A DNA stretch of 7,146 nt from CAUZRD01 sp963582255 (GTDB taxonomy: Bacteria; Pseudomonadota; Alphaproteobacteria; Rhizobiales; TMED25): positions 1-7,146 of the forward strand of contig CAUZRD010000111.1 in assembly GCA_963582255.1 (NCBI GenBank), read 5' to 3'. Below, piece after piece: positions 1 through 5,509 of this stretch. The notes under the pieces were generated by a model. That model was not told where the DNA came from. It ran no database searches and saw only the letters and a list, made by a program, of their open reading frames with translations. The translations under genes and the position numbers were made by a program. The stretch's first letter is position 1. Each line of letters opens with the position of its first letter.

Positions 1-146
1 TCTCTTGCTGCCATAATAACAGTGGCATTTTTTCTAGACAGAACTCTTAATGTTTCCTTGCCAAGTCCACTAGTGGGTCCAGTCACTATAAAGATTTTAT
101 TTATTTGATCACTAATAGATAAATCATTCCATATTTCTTTTTTCAT
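1..146 (-). CDS. Short-chain dehydrogenase/reductase, N-terminal part only
   Basis: The reverse complement reads 48 codons from an ATG at 146 before leaving the window. A typical SDR beginning is visible: a beta strand (KIFIVTG, residues 17-23), then the dinucleotide-binding glycine motif TGPTSGLG (22-29, pattern TGxxxGxG), then a second strand ATVIMAAR (41-48) whose terminal Arg suggests NADP(H) preference. SDRs are Rossmann-fold oxidoreductases using NAD(P)H. The short lead before the first strand and the IMAAR ending recall the retinol dehydrogenase/protochlorophyllide reductase-like SDR branch. The catalytic Ser-Tyr-Lys lies outside the window, so substrate and completeness cannot be judged. 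The start is supported by AAGGA seven bases upstream of the ATG. The gene is AT-rich, like the rest of the left segment and unlike the DNA beyond the IS. Confidence 0.8.
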   Translation of the reverse strand, partial: MKKEIWNDLSISDQINKIFIVTGPTSGLGKETLRVLSRKNATVIMAAR

Positions 147-500
147 TACTTTTTCCTTGTTCAATTATATAATAATACATAAATTGATTATTAGTTTCGA
201 TCTGAGTGGGGTTTTGTTTTATCCTGGTAAATTATCTTCAGGTTAACATCAACATGCAAATCTACAAGCTTTTGAATGAATAGTAATTGAGCAAATAACT
301 GCCCATTGTCTAGGTCGCTAGCCCTCTCCCGTTACTAGGACAAATAGAGATTACTCTACCCCACAAAGAGCTTAGTAGTAGATAACTAGTAGTTATATTA
401 ACCTATAGAATAATATATTAGTGTATTATACTTAAGAGAGACCAAAGGGATATACATAGCCTTTTCTATTCTTGGCCTAAATATACTCGGACTTTCTGGA
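147..500. other. AT-rich intergenic stretch without a recognisable gene
   Basis: I see no coding frame with a family signature on either strand. It is the 5' side of the SDR gene and the 3' side of the hydrolase gene. It holds a TATAAT hexamer (minus strand, 164-169) upstream of the SDR start, without a convincing -35 partner. It also has a short hairpin TAGAG-ATTA-CTCTA (345-358) and the 15-bp palindrome listed separately. No GC-rich stem with a T-run, the mark of an intrinsic terminator, is evident after the hydrolase stop. Confidence 0.6.
382..396. repeat. 15-bp palindrome in the AT-rich spacer
   Basis: ATAACTA-G-TAGTTAT is a perfect inverted repeat with 7-bp arms around one central base. 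The preceding bases repeat TAGTAG (373-379). Its size and symmetry fit a dimeric repressor site, but no promoter can be placed confidently beside it, and the surrounding AT-rich DNA raises the chance of random palindromes. Confidence 0.35.
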
Positions 501-1208
501 TTAACCCAGATTTAATTTATAACTAATCGGCAGGTGATCACTCAACGCAAGCCAATACGTTTGATCACCTATTTCCATCCGTTGGGTGCTAGAAATAAAC
601 CTTTCTGGGGCAAATACGTAATCAATGTGATAAGGCTTTTCTGGGTTTCTATGTAAGAAGAAAGTGTACTCCAGCTCATTACCATGAATAATCTTGTCTT
701 TAGCATGATAACAACTAACCAGACCCTTTTCCTTTAAGAATTTTCGCACATCAGTATGATTACCTAATTTTCGTTTATTATCCCAAATTGCATTACTGTT
801 CCAATCTCCAGCAATAATAAGATTATCCCAATCAAATATTGACTCATTTTTTTGAAGGTAATCCCAGAGCTGGTAGATATAGCCCACGCTTCTTTTATCT
901 CCTGCTTGAGTCCACACCGCTAATATTTGAATACCATTACTTAGCTCAATCGTTATAAAATACTTATTGGTTTGTGGATTATGGTCGATCAATTTAGCTT
1001 CCAGACCCATAGGTAAAAATACACCTAAACCCTTATAATTCAAATCACCTACCCAATGATAATTTTTCGCCCATTCTTGATACCTATAATCTTTACTAGT
1101 GCCTGGGTTTTCACACTCTGGAACTATTAAAATGTCCCATTCCAATGCGTCAATTTCACTGAATTTACTCCTGAATTTACAATTTGCATTCCAACTTACA
1201 ATTTTCAT
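501..1208 (-). CDS. Endonuclease/exonuclease/phosphatase-family hydrolase
   Basis: This 235-residue protein carries the landmarks of the EEP (DNase I-like, AP endonuclease/sphingomyelinase) fold in order. SWNAN (5-9) supplies the first Asn. VPECE (29-33) supplies the metal-binding Glu31. GDWNS (134-138) supplies the catalytic Asp/Asn pair. HIDYVF (194-199) and the terminal SDHLP (223-227) supply the Asp/His general-base dyad. All catalytic landmarks are present, so it should be an active Mg-dependent phosphodiesterase or phosphatase. The family cuts DNA, RNA, phospholipids or inositol phosphates, and the substrate cannot be read from sequence. There is no signal peptide or membrane segment, and the length is normal for compact bacterial members. 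The ATG start directly precedes the first beta strand, with AGGAAC (1217-1222) at good spacing. It is divergent from the interrupted frame at 1318 and appears to be a single-gene unit. Confidence 0.85.
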   Translation of the reverse strand: MKIVSWNANCKFRSKFSEIDALEWDILIVPECENPGTSKDYRYQEWAKNYHWVGDLNYKGLGVFLPMGLEAKLIDHNPQTNKYFITIELSNGIQILAVWTQAGDKRSVGYIYQLWDYLQKNESIFDWDNLIIAGDWNSNAIWDNKRKLGNHTDVRKFLKEKGLVSCYHAKDKIIHGNELEYTFFLHRNPEKPYHIDYVFAPERFISSTQRMEIGDQTYWLALSDHLPISYKLNLG

Positions 1209-1310
1209 AAACGAAGGTTCCTAATAACCATGAGCGTTTTGGTTAAAACACTTTTAATAATCTGATCAACATAATGCATTTTTGCACAGGTAATGATAAT
1301 AATAAATTTA

Positions 1311-1319
1311 AAAGGAGGT
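1311..1319 (+). promoter_or_regulatory. Near-perfect Shine-Dalgarno sequence without a well-placed ATG
   Basis: AAAGGAGGT is an almost ideal anti-16S match. The only in-frame start near it is the GTG at 1318-1320, which overlaps the motif and is too close to use it. The next in-frame candidates are TTG at 1357 and ATG at 1393, both too far. The true start of the following truncated gene is therefore unsettled, or the original start codon has been lost. Confidence 0.5.
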
Positions 1320-1545
1320 GTCAGAGAGCCGAATTTTCAATTATTTATCATCAATTTTGACTCTACAAGAAATCACTGAAATAGATAAACGTATGAGAAG
1401 ATTAACAATTTCAGATTGCATAGAAGCCGCCAACGCTCGAGATGGAATATGTCTTTCTGATACTTTTGTTACCAGTAAGGACAAATTAAGGTGTTGTCAG
1501 ACAAACTTGACGTCCCATTGGATAGTTCTTAATTTTTCTGAATGA
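1318..1545 (+). pseudogene. IS-truncated gene, probable zinc-ribbon/treble-clef protein fragment
   Basis: Only the first 57 codons (to 1489) are host sequence. From 1490 the frame runs into the IS end and stops at TGA 1543-1545, so the last 18 residues are IS-derived. The host part includes RRLTISDCIEAANARDGICL and then SDTFVTSKDKL. This matches, from memory of the family, the lead-in to treble-clef modules of the form LS-x-Y-x(n)-KL-x-W-x-C-x-x-GH-x-W, found singly or repeated in phage- and mobile-element-associated nuclease-like proteins. The break comes right after KL, so the metal-binding Trp-Cys-Gly-His part is gone and the remnant should be non-functional. The start is uncertain: GTG at 1318 is the first possible one after an in-frame TAA at 1309, but it overlaps the Shine-Dalgarno sequence. 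The family assignment is tentative; the truncation is direct observation. Confidence 0.5.
1490..1508 (+). repeat. Left terminal inverted repeat of the IS6 element
   Basis: GGTGTTGTCAGACAAACTT matches the reverse complement of the right end (2274-2292) at 17 of 19 positions, differing at positions 5 and 17. It marks the left edge of the element and lies inside the interrupted upstream frame. Confidence 0.9.
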
Positions 1546-2240
1546 CAACACTAAACTCCTTTAAATATTTCAAGACGAACCCCAAAATCATCCGCTTAGC
1601 GGTTATGTATTACGTGCGTTACCCGCTGAGTTTTCGCCAAGTTGAAGATATCTTGCATGAACGTGGAATAGATATTTGCCATGAAACGGTACGGTTCTGG
1701 GTGAACCGGTTTGGTGCGAGGTTTGCTAAGGAAATCCGAAAGAAGAGGGTGGGGCGCCACTCAAACTGGCAATGGCATTTGGACGAAGTCTTTGTGAAAA
1801 TAAACGGTGAGAGATTTTACTTGTGGCGCGCTGTTGATCATGAAGGTGAGGTTCTTGAATGCTTTGTTACAAAACGACGCAATAAGGCTGCAGCGAAGAA
1901 GTTCCTTATAAAAACAATGCGAAAGCATGGTGCACCCAAAGTTATTATAACGGATAGGTTACCATCCTATAGTGCCGCTTTTCGTGAGATGGGCGTTGCT
2001 GATAAGCAATTATGTGGTGGCCGATCCAACAACAGATGCGAGAATTCACACCTGCCGTTTCTACGGCGGGAACGAGCAATGCAGCGTTTCAAAACGGTCG
2101 CAACGCTCCAGAAATTTGTCAGTTATCACAGCCAAATATACAACCACTTCAATCACGAAAGACATCTCGAAACCAGGCAGACTTATAAGCAAAGACGCAG
2201 TGCCGCTCTCATTGAGTGGTTCCAAATCTGCGCTTCATAG
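1542..2240 (+). CDS. IS6-family DDE transposase
   Basis: This 232-residue protein catalyses replicative transposition and cointegrate formation of its own element. The N-terminal third (about 22-58, from YYVRYPLSFRQVEDILHERG through HETVRFW) is the IS6 helix-turn-helix region that recognises the inverted repeats. The catalytic core follows: Asp81 in HLDEVFVKINGE, Asp138 in IITDRLPSY, and probably Glu167 in NNRCENSH, followed by the basic RRERAMQRFK stretch typical of the family. Length is close to the usual figure, and no frameshift or internal stop is seen, so it should be active. The ATG at 1542 overlaps the TGA of the incoming truncated frame (ATGA), and no strong ribosome binding site precedes it, so read-through translation from upstream could contribute. 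The style resembles IS6 transposases common in marine alphaproteobacteria; this is my inference. Confidence 0.92.
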   Translation: MTTLNSFKYFKTNPKIIRLAVMYYVRYPLSFRQVEDILHERGIDICHETVRFWVNRFGARFAKEIRKKRVGRHSNWQWHLDEVFVKINGERFYLWRAVDHEGEVLECFVTKRRNKAAAKKFLIKTMRKHGAPKVIITDRLPSYSAAFREMGVADKQLCGGRSNNRCENSHLPFLRRERAMQRFKTVATLQKFVSYHSQIYNHFNHERHLETRQTYKQRRSAALIEWFQICAS

Positions 2241-2273
2241 ATTTGTGTGATAGTGGTACTTTGAGACGTGTTA

Positions 2274-2292
2274 AACTTTGTCTGACAGCACC
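2274..2292 (-). repeat. Right terminal inverted repeat of the IS6 element
   Basis: Read on the minus strand, GGTGCTGTCAGACAAAGTT mirrors the left end with two mismatches in 19. It lies 34 bp beyond the transposase stop codon, and GC-rich chromosomal-type DNA starts at 2293. Confidence 0.9.
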
Positions 2293-2328
2293 CGCCCAAA
2301 GACGGAAGCGGCTGTAACTGTTTTGGAT

Positions 2329-2559
2329 TTACTCGCGTGAACGGACGATCTTGTTTGACAAACGCCGCGCGATTGGAGCGACGATGGTCACCGCAATAAA
2401 CGCGATAGGCCAGCTGATGGGCCATGCGCTGAGCCAGAGAATTGGCAGGTCTGACACCAAACCGACCACCTTGAACGTTGCAACTCCGGTGATAATAAAG
2501 GACATCATCCCCGAGAGAAAAAAGTTGTAGGCAAGATGAGCGTATCGGAAAGGGATCAT
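2329..2559 (-). CDS. DUF2798 family small membrane protein
   Basis: The product from ATG 2559 is 76 residues and matches the DUF2798 pattern: a short MIPFRYAH lead, a first membrane helix (about 11-29, YNFFLSGMMSFIITGVATF), a loop ending in LWLSAWPISW, a second helix (about 49-63, with FIAVTIVAPIARR), and a basic tail. The family is made of two-helix inner-membrane proteins of unknown function. I chose ATG 2559 because family members usually start right before this motif. An in-frame TTG at 2637 would add 26 unrelated-looking residues. No ribosome binding site precedes either start, but the ATG overlaps the TGA of a 23-codon frame (ATGA), suggesting coupled translation as the last gene of the etf operon. 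The C-terminus is intact and lies close to the IS end. A role in electron transfer is not shown. Confidence 0.72.
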   Translation of the reverse strand: MIPFRYAHLAYNFFLSGMMSFIITGVATFKVVGLVSDLPILWLSAWPISWPIAFIAVTIVAPIARRLSNKIVRSRE

Positions 2560-2627
2560 GGATAGGGTCGGTTCAGTTTGGGAGGCGAGTCGCTTTGACG
2601 TTCTGGATTGGTCACGCGCCAAGTCAT
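2556..2627 (-). CDS. Possible 23-codon coupling ORF between the Fe-S protein and DUF2798 genes
   Basis: The stop codon of the upstream Fe-S gene (TGA, 2624-2626) overlaps an ATG (2625-2627). This opens a 23-residue frame whose own TGA (2556-2558) overlaps the ATG of the DUF2798 gene (2557-2559). The peptide begins MTWRVTNPERQ, is rich in Pro, Arg and Asn, has no membrane segment and matches nothing I know. Its plausible role is to carry ribosomes across the 64-base spacer so that the DUF2798 gene, which lacks a Shine-Dalgarno sequence, is translated. It may also be chance, since no ribosome binding site is seen for it. Confidence 0.28.
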   Translation of the reverse strand: MTWRVTNPERQSDSPPKLNRPYP

Positions 2628-4555
2628 AGGTGAACAAGGTCGATGATATCCTTAACGACCAACTTTTCAGTTGCTCCCAAGGCTTGCAAAGCTGCGTTGT
2701 ACATCACCGTGTCTTTCGGGCAGGCGACGACGAACATCTTAACATCGCCCAAGGCGAGCGCTTCGCGAATACGATTCTCACTGGGTCGCTCTTCAGCCAT
2801 ACTATCATCCATCCAAATTCTGCCGCCACCGGCTCCGCAACAGAAACTGTTTTCCCGGCAGCGGCCCATTTCGTGCAGGCTATGCCCAGCGAGGTGAATG
2901 ATTTTGCGTGGTGCATCAAAGCCACCGTTGTAGCGACCTAGATAGCAGGGATCATGGTAGGTAACGACTGTGCTGTCATCCGCGTTTATTTTCAGCTGCC
3001 CAGTCTCAATCAGTTCCAGCAACAGCTGGGTGTAGTGTACGACGTCATAGTCACGGCCAAAAAGTTTGTACTCTTGGCTTAGCGCATTGAGGCTGTGCGG
3101 ATCTGTGGTCATAATGCGTTTAAAATCACAGGCGTCAATCGTATCGATATTATGCTTTGCCAGCATCTCGAACACGCCTTCTTCTCCAACCCGTCGCACG
3201 TCATTACCGCTGTTCTGTTCGCCGTCGTAAAGGATACCAAAGTTGACCCCAGCTGCATGCAAGGTTTCTGCGACTTTGACTGTGATTTTCTGGACTCGAG
3301 GATCGAAGGAGGCATAGTCGCCCACGAACCACAGAACATCGACAGGTTCTTTACGTGCATCCTTGATCTTGAAACTTAGGTCTTTTGTCCATTTGGCGCG
3401 CTGCCGTCCAGGTTTGCTCATCGAGTTGCCGTTTTTCTGAAGACTGGAGAGGGCATCCTGCAACATTGGTTCAATCTCGCCTTCCTCAACCAGCGTGCGG
3501 CGCATCTCGATGATTTTGGTCATTGGCTCAATGTGTACGGGGCAGACCTCTAGGCAGGCGCGGCAACTGGTGCAAGCCCACAGTGTCTCTGGCTTGATTA
3601 CGCCACCGATCAGCGAGGTGTCATGGCATGTACCGGCTTCGCGGTCGAGCATGTGATCCCTCAGGTCCATGATGACCTTTTTTGGGCTCAGAGGCATCCC
3701 GGCTGCGTGGGCGGGGCAGGCTTCTTGACATCGGCCACATTCGGTGCACGAAATCAGATCGAGCTTGTGTTTCCAGCTGAACTGATCAATGTCCGAAACG
3801 CCCGGCGCATCATCTGGCGTCGGGGGCAAGGCACCCTTGGGCCCCAGATTTCGGAAAAATATGTTGGGAAGGGCCGTGAACATATGCCGGTGCTTTGAGC
3901 CTGGTATAAAGACCAGAAAGCTCAGAACAGCGGCGATGTGGACCCAGTAGAACACATGTTCTGCCGCGGCGGCGCCTTGCTGTGTTAAGCCAAAACTTGC
4001 CAAGATGGACGCAATTGCGCCGCTCACAGGTCGCCAAGCTGTCCATGTGCCACTGGCGACGATGTGGCTTGAAAATTCCAACAACATGGACCCAGCGACA
4101 GCAAGAACCATGACGTAGATGGTCCATGCATCCGTTGCCTTGGATCCTTCAAAGCGGGCCGGTTTGATCACGGCTCTTTGCCAGGCGGCCATGGCTAGGG
4201 CGATGATTATGAGAACGGCACAGATGTCTTGCAGAAGAGCGATCCAGGTGTTCCCGCCGATAGGAGCAATAGAGAAGCCTGGAAATAGGCCGGATCCGAA
4301 GCTTTGCAGGATCGCCGTTAAAAGTATGATAAAGCCGAAAAAAATTAAGCTGTGCAGGGTGCCCGACCAGCGTTTGCGCAGCAACCTGCGGTGCAGTCCC
4401 ACGTCAGCCACGGCAAAGGACGCGCGTTCAGACAGACGGTCAAACCGGCTGGGCCCAGGTGCGCGCAGGACAGGAGCCAGCACACGGTAAAATCGATATA
4501 CGAACAACGCCCCGGCCAATAAGACCAGCCCGGCAAGAACACTCTGTTGAGTCAT
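2624..4555 (-). CDS. Membrane iron-sulphur oxidoreductase (DgcB/EtfD type, ETF to quinone)
   Basis: A 643-residue fusion protein. The N-terminal third is a membrane domain (NarI-like, I believe DUF3483) with helices near 4-23, 67-87, 103-124, 143-165 and 198-217; His68, His164 and His206 are possible haem ligands. Next is a double [4Fe-4S] ferredoxin region: Cys270/273/276/280 (CTECGRCQEACP) and Cys328/331/334/338 (CTSCRACLEVCP). The C-terminal part is a heterodisulphide-reductase-like CCG region. Its second motif is complete (HDPCYLG with Cys537, FCCGAGGG with Cys572/573, ACPKD with Cys612). The first lacks cysteines (FVGDYAS at 410-416, NSGNDVRR at 448-455), which I believe is normal in this family. 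By homology it takes electrons from reduced EtfAB and delivers them to quinone, replacing classical ETF:quinone oxidoreductase. It starts three bases after the etfA stop. An archaeal heterodisulphide substrate is unlikely in this context. Confidence 0.85.
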   Translation of the reverse strand: MTQQSVLAGLVLLAGALFVYRFYRVLAPVLRAPGPSRFDRLSERASFAVADVGLHRRLLRKRWSGTLHSLIFFGFIILLTAILQSFGSGLFPGFSIAPIGGNTWIALLQDICAVLIIIALAMAAWQRAVIKPARFEGSKATDAWTIYVMVLAVAGSMLLEFSSHIVASGTWTAWRPVSGAIASILASFGLTQQGAAAAEHVFYWVHIAAVLSFLVFIPGSKHRHMFTALPNIFFRNLGPKGALPPTPDDAPGVSDIDQFSWKHKLDLISCTECGRCQEACPAHAAGMPLSPKKVIMDLRDHMLDREAGTCHDTSLIGGVIKPETLWACTSCRACLEVCPVHIEPMTKIIEMRRTLVEEGEIEPMLQDALSSLQKNGNSMSKPGRQRAKWTKDLSFKIKDARKEPVDVLWFVGDYASFDPRVQKITVKVAETLHAAGVNFGILYDGEQNSGNDVRRVGEEGVFEMLAKHNIDTIDACDFKRIMTTDPHSLNALSQEYKLFGRDYDVVHYTQLLLELIETGQLKINADDSTVVTYHDPCYLGRYNGGFDAPRKIIHLAGHSLHEMGRCRENSFCCGAGGGRIWMDDSMAEERPSENRIREALALGDVKMFVVACPKDTVMYNAALQALGATEKLVVKDIIDLVHL

Positions 4556-4558
4556 GGT

Positions 4559-5509
4559 CTATTCCGTCCTTTTGTCCAAAGCCTCGCGGAATGCGGGCAG
4601 AAAATCGGCTAGGCCAACTGTTGACCCAAAGTGTGCGTGTTCAAAGATGGGTGCGGATTCATCGGTGTTGACCGCGATGATCAGGTCACTTTCGCTCATA
4701 CCTTCAAGGTGTTCTGGCGCCCCCGACACACCAAGCGCGAGATAGACTTTTGGCTTAACCTTTCGGCCGGACTTGCCAACCTGCCGTTCTTTGGGCAGCC
4801 AGCCCAGATCGATGACTGGGCGGCTGCCGACCAGTTCGGCGCCCATTAGGTCAGCGGTCGCGCGCGCGTCTTCGATTGTATCCTCATCGCCGATCCCGCG
4901 CCCAACACACAGAAGGCTGTTCGCCTTTGTAATATCGACAGCATCTGGATCGGGTGCTGAGGACGAGACAAAGGTTATCACCGAGGTTTCAGTAATTGAT
5001 AAGTTAACAACGTCGGCGTCGCGTGGGGCGGGGGCGGGGGTGCCAGAAAATGCACCAGCATTCATCATCAACATCGCCGGGAGCTCTGATCGCGCTGACG
5101 AGGTCAACTTGCCCCCATAGATTTGGCTTTTTACCTGCACAGTGCTGCCTGTGACTGACGCGTTCAGGCAATAGGCAAAAAGTGGCAGACCCATCTGCAT
5201 TGCCACGCGCGAGCTTATATCTAGACCTGCCGTGGTATAATTTACGAGAATTAGGTCTGGAGATTCTTGAGATACCGCTTCGGCCAAGGCCGTACCATGA
5301 TCTACGGGATTATAGGGAGCGTTAGCGAGCGTTGGGACGGTTAAGATACGGTCCGCACCAAGTGCCTTGACCGCGTCCGTGCCTTTGCCTATCAAAACCA
5401 CCGAGATCGTACCGTCGTCGCTCGCAATTTGGCGAGCTCCGGCAACGAGTTCCTCTGACTCTGTGGTAATCACACCCGCCAGGGTCTCAACATAAACAAG
5501 AATTTTCAT
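4559..5509 (-). CDS. etfA: Electron transfer flavoprotein, alpha subunit
   Basis: The 316-residue product is the FAD-carrying large subunit of the soluble EtfAB heterodimer, which moves electrons from dehydrogenases to a membrane acceptor. The N-terminal alpha/beta domain (1 to about 150) begins MKILVYVET. A Pro/Ala-rich linker (TPAPAPRD, 157-164) leads to the strongly conserved FAD-binding domain. That domain shows VGSRPVIDLGW (227-237), RQVGKSG (242-248), LGVSGAPEH (259-267; the usual form is GISGAxQH) and AVNTDESAPIF (279-289). These residues contact the isoalloxazine, ribityl and phosphate parts of FAD. Length is standard. The start overlaps the etfB stop (ATGA), and the next gene begins three bases after its TAG, so all three are co-transcribed and translationally coupled. 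FixB is a less likely identity, because no fixC or fixX is near. Confidence 0.93.
   Translation of the reverse strand: MKILVYVETLAGVITTESEELVAGARQIASDDGTISVVLIGKGTDAVKALGADRILTVPTLANAPYNPVDHGTALAEAVSQESPDLILVNYTTAGLDISSRVAMQMGLPLFAYCLNASVTGSTVQVKSQIYGGKLTSSARSELPAMLMMNAGAFSGTPAPAPRDADVVNLSITETSVITFVSSSAPDPDAVDITKANSLLCVGRGIGDEDTIEDARATADLMGAELVGSRPVIDLGWLPKERQVGKSGRKVKPKVYLALGVSGAPEHLEGMSESDLIIAVNTDESAPIFEHAHFGSTVGLADFLPAFREALDKRTE
5025..5040 (+). other. G-run cluster inside etfA, template strand
   Basis: On the plus strand, runs of 4, 5 and 5 guanines are separated by single cytosines. This is the template strand for etfA and encodes the Pro/Ala linker. A fourth G-tract is missing, so a canonical quadruplex would need to split a five-G run. 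Codon choice for Pro/Ala repeats in GC-rich DNA explains the tract adequately. Confidence 0.4.

Larger units (their letters stand above)
1490..2292 (+). mobile_element. IS6-family insertion sequence, complete, 803 bp
   Basis: The element is bounded by inverted repeats starting GGTG(T/C)TGTCAGACAAA at both ends and encodes one DDE transposase. About 0.8 kb with a single gene is normal for IS6. IS6 elements move by replicative transposition that makes cointegrates and usually leaves 8-bp target duplications. Here the 8 bases to the left (caaattaa) and right (cgcccaaa) differ, so this copy is not a simple insertion at this site. It sits exactly at the border between AT-rich and GC-rich DNA. It cuts the frame at 1318 on its left and ends 36 bp short of the stop codon of the convergent DUF2798 gene on its right. 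Confidence 0.9.

Noticed and set aside
1282..1308. Promoter for the interrupted frame (TTGCAC at 1282-1287)
   Set aside because: No -10 hexamer at acceptable spacing; the AT-rich sequence offers many weak matches.
1972..2250. 92-codon frame inside the transposase gene
   Set aside because: It is out of frame with the DDE transposase and has no signature. IS6 elements encode one protein and use no programmed frameshift.
2630..2941. Plus-strand open frames over the Fe-S gene (also 2643-2897 and 3095-3379)
   Set aside because: They are antisense to a gene with clear cysteine motifs, lack ribosome binding sites and resemble no family. GC-rich codon bias opens such frames by chance.
4119..5120. 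Plus-strand open frames opposite the Fe-S protein and EtfA genes
   Set aside because: They are low-complexity Arg/Ser/Pro-rich translations antisense to well-recognised proteins.
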